A stretch of 64,000 bases of DNA from an uncultured Alphaproteobacteria bacterium (GTDB lineage Bacteria > Pseudomonadota > Alphaproteobacteria > Thalassobaculales > Thalassobaculaceae), in assembly GCA_937776645.1 (NCBI GenBank), contig CALMRI010000026.1, positions 1 to 64,000 of the forward strand, written 5' to 3'. Positions 26,085-37,600 of the stretch are shown here, piece after piece. The stretch's first letter is position 1. Each line of letters begins with the position of its first letter. The position numbers and the translations under genes are program-made. The notes beneath the pieces are model-generated. The model was not told the DNA's origin. It did no database searches and saw only the letters and a program-made list of their open reading frames with translations.

Positions 26085-27311
26085 ATGGCCACGACAGCTG
26101 CCCTGAACACGCTTCGCGCGGGGCCCGACGAGAACGGACATTTCGGAATTTTTGGCGGCCGCTATGTCGCCGAAACCTTGATGCCGCTTATCCTCGATGT
26201 CGAGAAATCCTGGGGTGCCGCCAAGGCCGATTTAAATTTCTGGACCGAGCTGCGCTGGTATCACAAACACTATATAGGCCGGCCGAGCCCGCTCTATTTC
26301 GCCAGCCGACTGACAGAGTATTTCGGCGGCGCGAAGCTCTACTTCAAGCGCGACGAACTGAACCATACTGGCGCCCATAAGATCAACAACGTCATGGGTC
26401 AGGCGCTGTTAGCGCGCCGCATGGGTAAAACCAAGATCATTGCCGAAACCGGCGCCGGCCAGCACGGCGTCGCCACGGCGACGGCCTGCGCACTGTTCGA
26501 CATGGAATGCGAGGTTTTCATGGGGGCTGAGGATGTGGTCCGACAGAAACCCAATGTCGACCGCATGCGCTTGCTCGGCGCCAAGGTGCATCCGGTGACC
26601 TCGGGATCAGCGACCTTGAAGGACGCGATGAACGAGGCCCTACGCTATTGGGTATCCAAGGCCGAGACGCACTTCTACATCATCGGCACCGTCGCCGGGC
26701 CGCATCCCTATCCGCAAATGGTTCGGGATTTCCAATGTGTGATCGGCGAAGAAACCCGCGAGCAGTTACACGAGGCGGAAGGTCGATTGCCGGACAGTTT
26801 GGTTGCCTGTATCGGCGGTGGCTCAAACGCCATGGGCCTGTTCCACCCGTTTCTCGACGACAGTAGCGTCAAGCTCTACGGGGTCGAGGCGGCCGGACAC
26901 GGCATCGACAGCGGCGCCCACGCGGCCTCACTGGCAGGTGGACGGCCGGGCGTACTACACGGCAACCGAACCTATCTTCTACAGGATGACGACGGCCAGA
27001 TCACCGAGGCGCATTCAATCTCCGCCGGTCTGGACTATCCAGGGATCGGGCCGGAACATTCCTGGCTATTCGAGAGCGGACGGGTGAATTACGTGAGCGC
27101 CACCGACACCCAGGCATTGGAGGCCTTCGCCCTGTGTTCACGCAAGGAGGGCATCATACCAGCACTGGAACCAAGCCACGCCTTGGCCTTCGTATCGACA
27201 ATCATTGGGGATTTGCCGAAGGACCATCTGGTGGTGATGAACCTTTGTGGTCGCGGCGACAAGGACTTGGAAGCGGTGCTGCCGCGGCTGGAAAAGATGG
27301 ATCTACTGTGA
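26085..27311 (+). CDS. trpB: Tryptophan synthase beta chain
   Basis: 408 residues; joins indole and serine using [13 protein letters not shown] gives Lys99, [14 protein letters not shown] the catalytic Glu loop, and [15 protein letters not shown] the glycine-rich phosphate loop; [10 protein letters not shown] closes the active site. The ATG at 26085 follows CAGGAG. It ends in an overlap with trpA (GTGA), so the two chains of the channelled complex are coupled in translation. Confidence 0.98.
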   Translation: MATTAALNTLRAGPDENGHFGIFGGRYVAETLMPLILDVEKSWGAAKADLNFWTELRWYHKHYIGRPSPLYFASRLTEYFGGAKLYFKRDELNHTGAHKINNVMGQALLARRMGKTKIIAETGAGQHGVATATACALFDMECEVFMGAEDVVRQKPNVDRMRLLGAKVHPVTSGSATLKDAMNEALRYWVSKAETHFYIIGTVAGPHPYPQMVRDFQCVIGEETREQLHEAEGRLPDSLVACIGGGSNAMGLFHPFLDDSSVKLYGVEAAGHGIDSGAHAASLAGGRPGVLHGNRTYLLQDDDGQITEAHSISAGLDYPGIGPEHSWLFESGRVNYVSATDTQALEAFALCSRKEGIIPALEPSHALAFVSTIIGDLPKDHLVVMNLCGRGDKDLEAVLPRLEKMDLL

Positions 27312-28147
27312 GCGGATATGACGCGAACCGGCTGGCAGCGCTGTTCGGGCGCCTCACCGAGGAGAACCGGGGGGGGCTCGGCATTTTCATCACTGCCGGC
27401 GACCCCGACCCCGACACGTCGTTAGCAATCCTAAAGGCCTTGCCCGGCGCCGGCGCCGACATGATCGAGTTCGGCATGCCGTTCTCAGACCCGATGGCCG
27501 ACGGTCCGTCGATCCAGGCATCCAGCCAGCGGGCGCTCAAGTCCGGCGCCTCCCTGGCCCGAACGATCGAAATGGTGCGAGCGTTTCGGGTCAGTGACCA
27601 AACGACCCCGGTTATTCTTATGGGCTATTACAACCCGATCTACACCCATGGGGTTCAGCGATTCCTCGCCGATGCGATCGAGGCCGGCGCCGACGGGTTG
27701 ATCATCGTCGACCTGCCGCCGGAGGAGGATGCCGATCTTTGCCTGCCGGCGGTCGAGGCCGGTCTGCCATTCATCCGCCTTGCCACGCCAACCACCAACG
27801 ACGCCCGGATCCCCGCCGTGCTCAGCAACACCTCGGGCTTTATCTACTATGTATCGATTACCGGGATCACCGGCACCGTGGCGGTGCCGACCGACATGGT
27901 GCGCACGGCAGTGGCTCGGTTGAAAAAACATACCACGCTCCCGGTCGCCGTCGGGTTCGGTATCAGCTCCCGCGAACAGGCCGCTGCGGTCGCCCGGGTC
28001 GCCGACGCGGCGATTGTCGGATCGGCCGTCGTCAACACCATCGCGGCCAATCTCGACACCGAGGGACAGGCCGGCGCTGGAACCGTCGCGGCGGTGGTCG
28101 CGTTGATCAAAGATCTGGCCGCCGGCGTGCTGAGCGCACGCGCATGA
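27308..28147 (+). CDS. trpA: Tryptophan synthase alpha chain
   Basis: 279 residues; splits indole-glycerol phosphate and passes indole to Trp[17 protein letters not shown] gives the catalytic Glu54 and Asp65. [34 protein letters not shown] and [13 protein letters not shown] are standard. The GTG at 27308 overlapping the trpB stop by four bases is chosen over a frame that stays open 58 codons further upstream inside trpB. Confidence 0.97.
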   Translation: MSGYDANRLAALFGRLTEENRGGLGIFITAGDPDPDTSLAILKALPGAGADMIEFGMPFSDPMADGPSIQASSQRALKSGASLARTIEMVRAFRVSDQTTPVILMGYYNPIYTHGVQRFLADAIEAGADGLIIVDLPPEEDADLCLPAVEAGLPFIRLATPTTNDARIPAVLSNTSGFIYYVSITGITGTVAVPTDMVRTAVARLKKHTTLPVAVGFGISSREQAAAVARVADAAIVGSAVVNTIAANLDTEGQAGAGTVAAVVALIKDLAAGVLSARA

Positions 28148-28184
28148 TCAATCGGGACGCATCGACGGCGGAAGGATCAAGACG

Positions 28185-29138
28185 ATGAACTGGATAACCA
28201 ATTCTGTCCTGCCAAAGATTAAGGCCTTGGTGCAGCCGCGCGAGGTGCCGGACAATTTCTGGACCAAATGTTCGAACTGCGATGAGATGGTTTTCCATCG
28301 TCAGCTGGAGCAAAATTTTCAGGTCTGCTCACATTGCGATCACCATATGGGCATGGACCCGGACGCAAGACTGGCGATGCTGTTCGACGACGGGCAATGC
28401 ACCAAGATCGAGCTGCCGAAGCAGACGGTGGTCGATCCACTCAAGTTCCGGGACCGAAAACGCTATTCCGACCGCCTCAAGGAAGCCCAGGCCAAGACTG
28501 GCGCCGATGACGCCATCATGATCGCCCATGGCGATCTCGGCGGCATGCCGGCCGTCGCGGCGGTTTTCTCCTTCGCCTTCATGGGCGGATCAATGGGCGT
28601 GGCGGTGGGTGATGCCCTGTTGCGCGCGGCTGAGCTGGCGGTCGCGCAGAAGGCAGCGTTGATCGTGTTTCCATCCTCCGGCGGGGCCCGCATGCAAGAG
28701 GGTATTCTCTCGCTGATGCAGATGCCGCGTACGGTGATCGCGACGCAGATCGTCAAGGAAGCCGACCTGCCTTATTTCGTGGTGTTAACCAATCCGACGA
28801 CCGGCGGGGTCACTGCGTCTTTCGCCATGCTCGGCGATATCCATCTGGCGGAACCCGGCGCGATTATCGGCTTCGCCGGTAAGCGGGTGATCGAGGAAAC
28901 GATCCGTGAGAAATTGCCCGAGGGCTTTCAACGCGCCGAGTATCTGCTGGAGCACGGCATGGTCGACATGGTCGTGCGCCGCCACGATCTGCGGGCGACC
29001 TTGATCCGGCTTTTGGGGTTGATCAACAAGCCCCGACCAACGGCGGAGGTGGTGACCATGGTGCAGCCGGGGCTGGAAATTCCCGCCGTCGACAAGAGCT
29101 CGTCGGACGCCGGGGCCGATCAGCCCTCGAAAACCTGA
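28185..29138 (+). CDS. accD: Acetyl-CoA carboxylase carboxyltransferase beta subunit
   Basis: 317 residues; moves the carboxyl group from biotin to acetyl-CoA in fatty acid synthesis. A four-cysteine zinc ribbon (Cys29, Cys32, Cys48, Cys51 in KCSNC and VCSHC) precedes the crotonase-like core with [30 protein letters not shown] and [18 protein letters not shown]. The tail after residue 285 is a low-complexity Pro/Ser/Asp extension. Placement after trpA and before folC is the classic alphaproteobacterial order. Confidence 0.97.
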   Translation: MNWITNSVLPKIKALVQPREVPDNFWTKCSNCDEMVFHRQLEQNFQVCSHCDHHMGMDPDARLAMLFDDGQCTKIELPKQTVVDPLKFRDRKRYSDRLKEAQAKTGADDAIMIAHGDLGGMPAVAAVFSFAFMGGSMGVAVGDALLRAAELAVAQKAALIVFPSSGGARMQEGILSLMQMPRTVIATQIVKEADLPYFVVLTNPTTGGVTASFAMLGDIHLAEPGAIIGFAGKRVIEETIREKLPEGFQRAEYLLEHGMVDMVVRRHDLRATLIRLLGLINKPRPTAEVVTMVQPGLEIPAVDKSSSDAGADQPSKT

Positions 29139-29174
29139 CGCGCCGCACGGCCGACCGGTTCACGGTATTCTGGC

Positions 29175-30470
29175 ATGGTTCCCGACCCCATCCTTGAGCG
29201 ACTGTCCAAGCTGCATCCAAAAGCAATGGACCTGTCGCTTGGTCGGCTGCTGCGATTGCTCGCAACTCTTGGAAACCCGCAGCAAAGCCTGCCACCGGTA
29301 ATTCACGTCGCCGGCACCAACGGGAAGGGCTCAACCGTGGCGATGCTACGGGCTATACACGAAGCCGCCGGACGCCGGGTGCACGCCTATACCTCGCCCC
29401 ACTTGGTCCGCTTCAACGAACGCTTCCTCCTGGCCGGCAAGCAGATCGAGGACGCGCCGCTTTCCGACATCCTGGAGGAATGCGAGCGCAGCAATGCCGG
29501 CCTGGGCATTACCCTGTTCGAGATCACCACCGCCGCCGGCATGCTCGCCTTCGCTCGGATACCGGCCGATCTCCTACTACTGGAAGTTGGGCTTGGCGGC
29601 CGGTTCGACGCAACCAATGTGATTGGCCATCCCGCACTATCGATCATCACGCCAGTATCGTTGGATCACCAACACTTTCTCGGCGACACCGTCGAGGCGA
29701 TCGCCTTCGAGAAGGCCGGTATCCTTAAGCCCGGCGTTCCCGCGATCATTGGCCGGCAGTCCGACGCCGCGCTTGGCGTGATCCTGGATCGGGCGGCCCA
29801 GATTGACGCCCCGGTCGCGGTGCAAGGACGCGACTGGACGGTTCAGGCGAACGACGACGGCTTGGTTTTCCAAACCGCCAGCATGACCCGCCACCTGCCG
29901 CGCCCGGCGCTGTTGGGGATTCATCAAATCGATAATGCAGGGATCGTCCTCGCGGCGGTGGAGACGCTTCAGGCAGCTTTCCCAGTCGCGGCCACGGCTC
30001 AGGCAGACGGCCTTACCAACGTCCGGTGGCCGGCCCGTCTGCAAAAGCTAACCCAGGGCCCAATGGTCGAGGCGTTGCCATCCAGTGCGCAGATCTGGGT
30101 CGATGGGGGTCACAACGAAGACGCCGCCCGGGTTATCGCCGCGACCTTGCGTGACTGGCGCGGCGCCGAGCCGGACCGAACCATCCATCTCGTATTCGGC
30201 ACCCTGAATTCCCGAGACCCGGAACACTATCTTAATCAATTCCCAGGACTTATCGGTCAGGTGCGTACTGTCGCCATTCCAGGCGAACCCAACACGATTA
30301 GCGCTGAGGAAGCCGCCGACGCAGGCCGGCGCGTCGGCCTTGAGGCCAGCGCTGCGACAAGTGTCGCAACCGCCATTCAACAGATCAGCGCGACGTCACC
30401 CGGGGCTAAAAGGATCCTTATCTGCGGATCGCTTTATCTCGCGGGAACCGTGCTCAAAGACCATTCCTAG
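29175..30470 (+). CDS. folC: Bifunctional folylpolyglutamate/dihydrofolate synthase
   Basis: 431 residues. Adds glutamate to dihydropteroate and tetrahydrofolates. HVAGTNGKGST (44-54) is the Mur-ligase-type P-loop; YTSPHLVRFNERF, FEITTAAGMLAF, LEVGLGGRFDATN and SLDHQHFLGDTVEAIAFEKAGI are family blocks, the last with the carbamylated Lys region. WVDGGHNEDAARV starts the C-terminal domain. The TAG at 30468-30470 is also the left edge of the inverted-repeat element that separates it from the convergent trxA. Confidence 0.96.
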   Translation: MVPDPILERLSKLHPKAMDLSLGRLLRLLATLGNPQQSLPPVIHVAGTNGKGSTVAMLRAIHEAAGRRVHAYTSPHLVRFNERFLLAGKQIEDAPLSDILEECERSNAGLGITLFEITTAAGMLAFARIPADLLLLEVGLGGRFDATNVIGHPALSIITPVSLDHQHFLGDTVEAIAFEKAGILKPGVPAIIGRQSDAALGVILDRAAQIDAPVAVQGRDWTVQANDDGLVFQTASMTRHLPRPALLGIHQIDNAGIVLAAVETLQAAFPVAATAQADGLTNVRWPARLQKLTQGPMVEALPSSAQIWVDGGHNEDAARVIAATLRDWRGAEPDRTIHLVFGTLNSRDPEHYLNQFPGLIGQVRTVAIPGEPNTISAEEAADAGRRVGLEASAATSVATAIQQISATSPGAKRILICGSLYLAGTVLKDHS

Positions 30471-30607
30471 AGCGTATCGTAATTGAGTGTGGGCACGATT
30501 TGTCCACACAAGATTGCGTAAACCTGCTCTACGACCAAAAATTAGAGCCAATTCACCAGATCGTGAAATCGTTGGAAACGATTCCGCTCATTCCGGATCC
30601 GCTCTAG
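30467..30607. repeat. MITE-like 141-bp intergenic palindromic element
   Basis: Ends are an exact 8-bp inverted repeat, ctagagcg (30467-30474) and cgctctag (30600-30607). Inside are two more hairpins: gtgtgg/ccacac (30487-30492 with 30504-30509) and gctcta/tagagc (30526-30531 with 30543-30548). No coding capacity. It lies between convergent folC and trxA, and supplies the folC stop codon. Similar ctagagc-bordered elements are frequent in alphaproteobacterial spacers. Confidence 0.6.
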
Positions 30608-30631
30608 GGCACGACGGCTAATTAATTATTC

Positions 30632-30961
30632 TCAGCCGTCGTTAAGCGCATCCTCAACCCATTCGGTCAGCTTATGAGGCGGCAGCGCACCGATTTTTGT
30701 CGCTGCGACCTCACCATCGCGGAACAGCATCAATGTCGGAATGCCGCGCACGCCATAGGTCGACGGCGTATTGGGATTATCGTCGATGTTCAGCTTGGCT
30801 ACAGTCACCCGATCGCCGAGCGTGCTCGCGATATCCTCCAAAGTCGGCGCGATGACCTTGCAGGGGCCGCACCATTCGGCCCAAAAGTCGACCAGGACAG
30901 GTTTATCCGACTGCAATACGTCGGCGACGAAGGTGGCGTCGCTGGTAGAGACCGTTGACAT
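30632..30961 (-). CDS. trxA: Thioredoxin
   Basis: 109 residues, start at 30961 with AGGAGTGA upstream (an ATG nine codons earlier lacks a site). FWAEWCGPCKVIAPTLE holds the redox pair Cys31 and Cys34; the cis-proline loop is VRGIPTLMLF. Cytoplasmic disulfide reductant. Lies 88 bases after addA on the same strand, in the alphaproteobacterial addB-addA-trxA order, and faces folC. Confidence 0.97.
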   Translation of the reverse strand: MSTVSTSDATFVADVLQSDKPVLVDFWAEWCGPCKVIAPTLEDIASTLGDRVTVAKLNIDDNPNTPSTYGVRGIPTLMLFRDGEVAATKIGALPPHKLTEWVEDALNDG

Positions 30962-31048
30962 GACATTCACTCCTGAAAACATCGACATGACGAAACCGCC
31001 AACGTGGCGACCCGCAACAAGGCGAATCGTTGGTCCGTTTCGTTAAAT

Positions 31049-34000
31049 CTAGGAACCGCCCGGCGGGACGTCAAGCTCCGGTGAAAGCGATCGCCCGGGA
31101 CCCGCGGAAACGCTCAGTAGCTGCTCCGGCAGAACCATGAGATTCGGGCCATCGGTCCACAACAATGCGCATCGAACTGATCGGCCGGGGTAAATATCGG
31201 CCAACAGAACCCGGTAGGCGGCCATCTGCCGGAGATAGGCTCCAGGCACGTCTTCTGCCCGATGCGGCGGCGGGCGGTTGGTCTTAAAATCAACCACCAG
31301 AATTTCGTCGTCGCGCACCAGAAGCCGGTCAATCCGGCCGGAAAGCACCACCGCCCCCGCCCCTTCGCCAACCATGCCGACGATCGGCACTTCGGCAAGC
31401 GCTTGACTGGAAAAAAGCTCCTGCAATCGAGGATCATCAAAAAGCTTATGTATTTCAACAATGTAGATATCCTGCTCAACCAACGGTAGGTCGTGAATCG
31501 GACGAGAGAGATAATGTCGTGCCGCTGCATCACGAAGTTCCGGCGCCATCGTCGGCAGCCATTGCAGCAGATAGTGAATGATCCGGCCACGCCGGAAGCG
31601 GCGGCTGTCACCATCCTCGAACGGAGAGCGCACCGGTGGTTCGGGCTCCAGTCGCGACGGAGATAGCGGGCGTGGTGGATGCGCGTCGGCGATCGGCGGT
31701 GACGCCGCCCAGCTAGGAAGGACGGCCACCGGCGTTGGGCGGTCCATCGCGTCAACACGACCGTCAGGATCACCGGTTTGCGGACAATCTATGGTCAAAC
31801 AGTCCGCCTCAACATGAGCAATCGGCTCGATCCCATCGCGGATCATCTCGTACCAACTGATGCCGGCCGGTGCCTTTTTAGCTCCCCACCCCGCAACGTA
31901 AAGGCGGTCCTCCGCCCGGGTCATGGCGACATACAGCAGTCGGTGATATTCCCGGTCGCGTTGGTCGGCGGCGACGCGCCGGGCTGCGGCCGCCAAAGTG
32001 ACGTCGGTATCCCCTTTCGGCGACCAAATTGGCATCGCTCCCGCTCCTGAATCACTACCAGGGCTCTTGGTCCATAACAGCTTTGGCGTTCGGTCCGGCG
32101 GCACCATCGTGTCCGGCAGGAAGACGATCGGCGCTTGCAACCCCTTGGATCCATGCACGGTCAGGATCCGAACCTGGTTCGATTGTCCGGTTTCCAGATC
32201 CCGTTTGACCACAAAATCAGCCGCCGCCAACCAATGCAGAAAGCCCTGCAGAGACGGCACATGGGTGCGTTCATACTCCAGCGATTGGGCCAAGAATTCA
32301 TCCACCGGATCGCCGGCCTCGAGGCCGAGGCGTTCCAGGATGTCCCGCCGGCCACCACTGGCCAGCAACTCGGCATAGAGTTCGTATGGCGGTGTAAAAT
32401 CCGCCCGTGCCAACCAGCCCGAAAGCGTATGAAAAACCCGCGCGAACTCATCATCGTCCTGCGCGCGCTCCGTCAGTTCACGCCAAAGCCGATGATGGCC
32501 GCGCTCCCAACAAAGCTCGAACAACCGGTCTTCGGTTAATCCGATCAAGGGACCTTTCAACACCGTCGCGAGATTTAGATCGTCGTCCGGTAACAGAAGA
32601 AATTGGCCGAACGCAACCAAATCCATTACCGCCAGCTGATCGGTCAGAACCATACGATCAACACCGGCCACGGCAATTTTCCGGTCCTTCAGGGCCCGCA
32701 CCAAATCGCCGACGAAAGGCCCGCGTCGACGCACCAGCACCATGATGTCGCCCGGGCGGATCGGCCGGTCCTTGGAACACAGAATTTCATTATTCTGCAG
32801 CCATCCATCGATACGGTCAGCGATTTTCTCGGCAAGCCGCCGGCGTGGCTCATCGCGGGCACGCTGGGTGACCGGCGGCTCCCACCCGGACCGCTCCTCG
32901 TCGTCGGCGACAGGCATTTCCGGCGGCCACAACTCGACAAGCCCCGACTGCCCCGCCCGGTGAGCCCGGTGGCGAAGCTCGGGCAGCGTGCCGTCTAGCC
33001 GATCTTCCAACACACCAACCCCCGCGGGGGGGGTGTTGAATACCGCATCAACTGCGCCAAGAACCGCCTCCGTCGAGCGGAACGACATATCCAGATCGAT
33101 ACTGGACCAGTTTTTTTCCGCCGCCGTGACCCGACCGGCGAACAGCTCCCGCATATCCAGAAACCCTTGGGGATCGGCGCGCTGAAAGCTGAAGATCGAC
33201 TGTTTTACGTCTCCAACAGCGAAGACCGTGCGGTCGCCTTGAGCCTGGGTTTCGGCAATGCCTGTGCCGGCGAAAAACTCCTCAGTCAGCTTCTCGACGA
33301 TCCGCCATTGCTCCGGATTGGTGTCCTGCGCCTCGTCAATCAACACATGATCGAGCCCGCCATCCAGCTTGAACAAGACCCAGGCCGCTACCCCCGGACG
33401 GCAGAGCAGGTCACGGGCGGCAAGAATGAGGTCGTCGTAATCAACCAGGCCATGTCGGCGCTTGTCGGCCTCGTATATTTCCAAAACTGAGGTCGCCACC
33501 TGAACCAGAGCCACGGTGCGCACTGCCAGATCCAGCGCCCGTCGCCGCTCTTCCAGGGCGACCAATCGTTTGGCCTCGACGGTAAGCGCCTCCAGGGCGC
33601 CGGGGAAACCTTCGACGATCTTTTTGGTGGCGAGAGTGGCTCGAATGCCGCCTTTCTGGATCAAGAATGCGGTCTTGTAGAATTCGAAACCGGCAGCTCG
33701 CTCCCACGGCGCGGCCATCCATGCGGCAATAATATCACCGCGCTCAATATCGGTTTTCTTCCCGGTAACCAATGCCCCCGCCGCAGCGCGCAAGGCCCGA
33801 CCGTCGAAGGCGTGGTCTTGGGTAGCGGAGGCAACCAATGTCGCATCTCTATCACCCTCCTCGACCTCCAATAGCGCCCGAATTTTCTCCGCCAGGGCAT
33901 CAACGCCGCCGGCCTGGGTAATCGCCGCCTCAAGCCGAGAACGCTCCGACAACAGATCCCCGACCAGATCAGATAATCCATCCTCGGACACCCGCGCCGC

Positions 34001-34603
34001 CACCTCCGACAGCGCCGCGCTAAGGCCGGGGGCCGCGCCGCGCCGGGCGCCCAAGATCATCAGATCCCTAGCCATCCGCATCCGTTCAGCGGCGGTACGC
34101 TCATCCAGCACGTCGAATTGCGGCGGGAGCCCAGCCTCAAGGGGGAACCGGCGCAGAACCGATTGACAGAACCCGTGGATCGTCTGCACCTCAAGACCGC
34201 CGGGCGCATCAAGCACGGTGGCAAAAAGGCGTCTCGCCCGCCCGACCTCAATTGTCTCGGGACCCCGCCCCGACAAGTCTCTCAATTGACCAACCAAGGT
34301 CGCATCGTCAACCACCGACCAGGCCGACAACCGGCCGGCAATCCGCGTGGCCATTTCCGCCGCCGCCGCCTTGGTGAAGGTCAGGCAGAGGATACGTTCC
34401 GGTCGGGCGCCCGAAAGCAGTAATCTGAGAACCCGGTCAGTCAGAACCTTGGTCTTGCCGGAGCCCGCCGAGGCGGCGACCCACACGGACCGATTGTGCT
34501 CGGACGCGTTTTGCTGAAGCTCCTGAGCCGCCTGAGCAACCGAGCCTGCTTGACCTCCTACGCCCTGTTCGGCGCCATTACCAATATCGCTCAAGACGAC
34601 CAC
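31049..34603 (-). CDS. addA: ATP-dependent helicase/nuclease AddA
   Basis: 1184 residues; large subunit of the AddAB double-strand break repair enzyme (the RecBCD counterpart). UvrD-type helicase: Walker A AASAGSGKTKV at 44-53, RILCLTFTKAAAAEMA, DYDDLILAARDLL, LIDEAQDTNPEQW, AVGDVKQSIFSFQRA, SMDMSFRST-like motif IV, ILTVHGSKGLQAPIVFLPDT and YVAMTRAEDRLYVAG. The C-terminal RecB-like nuclease is present: LSGRIDRLLV and EILVVDFKTNRPPP. The start is a GTG overlapping the addB stop by 13 bases; a downstream TTG is possible. Confidence 0.96.
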   Translation of the reverse strand: MVVLSDIGNGAEQGVGGQAGSVAQAAQELQQNASEHNRSVWVAASAGSGKTKVLTDRVLRLLLSGARPERILCLTFTKAAAAEMATRIAGRLSAWSVVDDATLVGQLRDLSGRGPETIEVGRARRLFATVLDAPGGLEVQTIHGFCQSVLRRFPLEAGLPPQFDVLDERTAAERMRMARDLMILGARRGAAPGLSAALSEVAARVSEDGLSDLVGDLLSERSRLEAAITQAGGVDALAEKIRALLEVEEGDRDATLVASATQDHAFDGRALRAAAGALVTGKKTDIERGDIIAAWMAAPWERAAGFEFYKTAFLIQKGGIRATLATKKIVEGFPGALEALTVEAKRLVALEERRRALDLAVRTVALVQVATSVLEIYEADKRRHGLVDYDDLILAARDLLCRPGVAAWVLFKLDGGLDHVLIDEAQDTNPEQWRIVEKLTEEFFAGTGIAETQAQGDRTVFAVGDVKQSIFSFQRADPQGFLDMRELFAGRVTAAEKNWSSIDLDMSFRSTEAVLGAVDAVFNTPPAGVGVLEDRLDGTLPELRHRAHRAGQSGLVELWPPEMPVADDEERSGWEPPVTQRARDEPRRRLAEKIADRIDGWLQNNEILCSKDRPIRPGDIMVLVRRRGPFVGDLVRALKDRKIAVAGVDRMVLTDQLAVMDLVAFGQFLLLPDDDLNLATVLKGPLIGLTEDRLFELCWERGHHRLWRELTERAQDDDEFARVFHTLSGWLARADFTPPYELYAELLASGGRRDILERLGLEAGDPVDEFLAQSLEYERTHVPSLQGFLHWLAAADFVVKRDLETGQSNQVRILTVHGSKGLQAPIVFLPDTMVPPDRTPKLLWTKSPGSDSGAGAMPIWSPKGDTDVTLAAAARRVAADQRDREYHRLLYVAMTRAEDRLYVAGWGAKKAPAGISWYEMIRDGIEPIAHVEADCLTIDCPQTGDPDGRVDAMDRPTPVAVLPSWAASPPIADAHPPRPLSPSRLEPEPPVRSPFEDGDSRRFRRGRIIHYLLQWLPTMAPELRDAAARHYLSRPIHDLPLVEQDIYIVEIHKLFDDPRLQELFSSQALAEVPIVGMVGEGAGAVVLSGRIDRLLVRDDEILVVDFKTNRPPPHRAEDVPGAYLRQMAAYRVLLADIYPGRSVRCALLWTDGPNLMVLPEQLLSVSAGPGRSLSPELDVPPGGS

Positions 34604-37600
34604 TCCTTGATCCGCGCAAGATGGGCATAGTCGTCAAATCGCAGCGGCAGACCCGGGTCAGGGATCGCGCGATATGGGGTCTCAGGTTGATCGAAAGCCT
34701 CAATCAGCCTGAGCAAACCGGTTTCCGCAGCATCGACCAGATTTTCAACACCGTCCGCATGTGACCGCATCTTGCCGGCCGGTTCGCCGCCGGTCAGTCG
34801 CCAGTAGTCCAGGGAGGTACAAAGCCCGGCCGGCAATCCTTCGAACCCACCACGGCGCAGGATCAGCGCTTCCAGGGGCAGTTGCGGCGCCGACCCCGCC
34901 TCAACATCGGGCCGGGGCGGCACCATGCCGGTCTTATAGTCGATGATCGTCCAGTCCCCACCGGCTCCATGGTCAAGCCGGTCGGCAATCGCCCGCAATT
35001 CGACCGGGCCACCGGGGGACCGGAGTTCTATTTTGCCTTTGACCTCACTATGCGAAACCTTGATCAGGGGGGCGCGCATCGCTTCGGTCATGATGAACCA
35101 TTCGGCGATCCGCTCGAACCTGGGCCACCAGAAAGCCCAAACAGCCGGACGCGCCATTACCGAGGCAAAGGCGGCGCGCCCCTGCTCCAACAGTGCCGCC
35201 AGCGCCTCGCCCGGATCCGCCGGGGGACCAGCCTTGATATAGGCGTCCAGCGCATCGTGAATCAGGTTGCCACGATCGGCAGCTCCGGGCTCTTCATCCA
35301 AGGGATCCAGCGATCTGAGCCCCAGGATGCGCCGCGCGTAAATTGCGTAGGGATTGCGCTGCCAAGTGCCGATCTGGGTCACCGAGAACGACCGGGGGCG
35401 CGTCGCTACAGGCGGGCGCGGTTCCGGGGGGCCACGTCTAGTCGAAACTTCCGCCGCGTCTAGCCGGGCTTGCCAGCCGCGCCAATCGACATCCGAGCCA
35501 TTGTCCCTGAGCGCATCGGCAATGCCGAGCGCATCCAGCACAGATTGAATCCGGAGCAGCCAACGCGATGGCACCGTCGGCGTGCCGCCAACCCGCTCCG
35601 CTCGCGTGATAATCACATCGGAGGCGCCACAGGCCTGGACAAAATCATGCGCCGATTGGCCAATCCGAATTTCTGGCAGCGGCAGGCCAAGCGCGCTTCG
35701 CATCGGCCGACTGAGCCAGGGGTCGGCAGCTGATTCGGGCGGCCAGGTGCCTTCGTTCAGACCGCCCAGCACAACCCGGTCATAGGATTGCAGGCGCCCT
35801 TCCAAGGGACCGAGAATAGCAAGGCGTGGATGGGTTCCAAATTTTGGTCTGAACATCGCGCCAGCAAGCAACGCCTCCAGCAACGGCAGATAGTCCCGGC
35901 CGTCCATTTCCGGCCAGTCCCGCGCGACGGAAAACAAATCAGCCAGAAACGCTGCGGCCTGTTCGCCGGCATCCCCGGACCAGATCGTCGTCGCCCCCAT
36001 GTCCTCGTGATCCGCCGCTAGGGCCTCCGCCAAGCCGTTATGCGCTAGTAACAGGCTTTGGAGCGCGATACTTCGGTTGCCGAGCGCGTCCTCAAAGCTT
36101 TTTAAAGCGGGCGCTAAGCGTGTAAGCCAAGTCAGCAATCCGCCGCGTTCCTCGACGGCGATTGGTGAACGACGATGTTCCCCATCAACCTCGTCGGCAA
36201 GGTCGAGGGCCGCCAACAAACCATCAATACCCGGTCCCGGGCGCGGACCGCGCAGCACCGCCCGCTCCAACAAACGGACGTTACGGCGAAACATCCCTGG
36301 CGCCAAACCTCCCCGGGCGAGCGGGTGCTTCAATGCCGCAAGCATCGGCACAGGGGCCAATTCGGCGGCGACCATCACCCCAGTCAGCCGCCAAAAGGCA
36401 AACACCGGGGTATCGGCAAGCGGTTGACCAGCCGAATCGTCGACTTCGATATCCCAACGCCTCAGCTCCGACTTCACCCGCCGGGCCAGCGCCCGGTCCG
36501 GGGTAATCAGCGCACAAGTCCGGCCCTCCGTATGCAAGGTCTCCCGCATTGCCAAGGCGATGACCCCGGCTTCCTCCTGGACATTGGCGCATTCAACCAG
36601 CGCCAATCCGCTCAAATCATCCTGTGGAATGTCCTTGGCGGACAAATCGCGCCAGCGATCCGTGGTCACCGCCGGACGCATAGCCTCGCGCAGCAACCTG
36701 TTCCGACCGGCGCGCAGTCGCGGGCCGGTATCCGGCACCCATAGCCCAACCGCCTCACGCGGCGTTTTCAGCCGCTCCAGCAAACGCGCCAGGGCATGCT
36801 GCGGATGAGCGCTGTCCCCATGCGCCGCGTCCCAGCTCGTCGCATCCAATTGCTGGTCCAGGCCCGGCAGGACAACGGCCCCTTCCGCCAGCCCGACGAC
36901 CACCCGCATCAACCTGGCCGTGGCCGGCACACTACCGGTTGAACCGGCGATGGTTATCGGACGCTGCGGCGGCTCCCGGGTCCAGCGATCCGCAAGATCG
37001 GTGAGCATACGATCACGTCTGACGGCTGGATCGACAGCCCCTTCCTCAGCCAGCAAGCGTGGCCAGAATTCACTCACGATCGCCAGAAATCCGAGGGTTT
37101 TCTGCCAATGCTGGGCGTGTTCATCTGGGACAAGCGTGGCAAGACATTCAAAGGCGATGCCCTCGGTCTGCATTTGATCAAGCAGCCGGGCAAGCTCGAG
37201 CGCCAACCGCGCCGCCTGGTCCGGCGACGCGGCATCGAGCGTCCCTGGTGCGATTTCTGAGTGGGCTCCCGTCTCGGCCAAATATCGCATCACCAATCGG
37301 GTCAACAAAAGCTGTCGACGCAATTCGGAAATCGCCGGCGGGCATTCGGTCTCGGTTTCCACATCCAATCCGATGGAGAAATCACCGAACGGCTCGTCCT
37401 CATCCACATCCCCGACGGCACGGATCTCGGGCAGGAGCATGGCACGGCCCTGGCCCAATCTGAGGAACGCTTCCGCCAACACCCTGACGGCACGGCGATG
37501 GGGGACCAGGACGATGCCGCGGTTCAGCTGTAGCGGGTCTTGTCCGGCCCGCCTCCAAAGTCCATCCGCCAAGGCATCAGCAAACGAAAGGTCACCAGGG

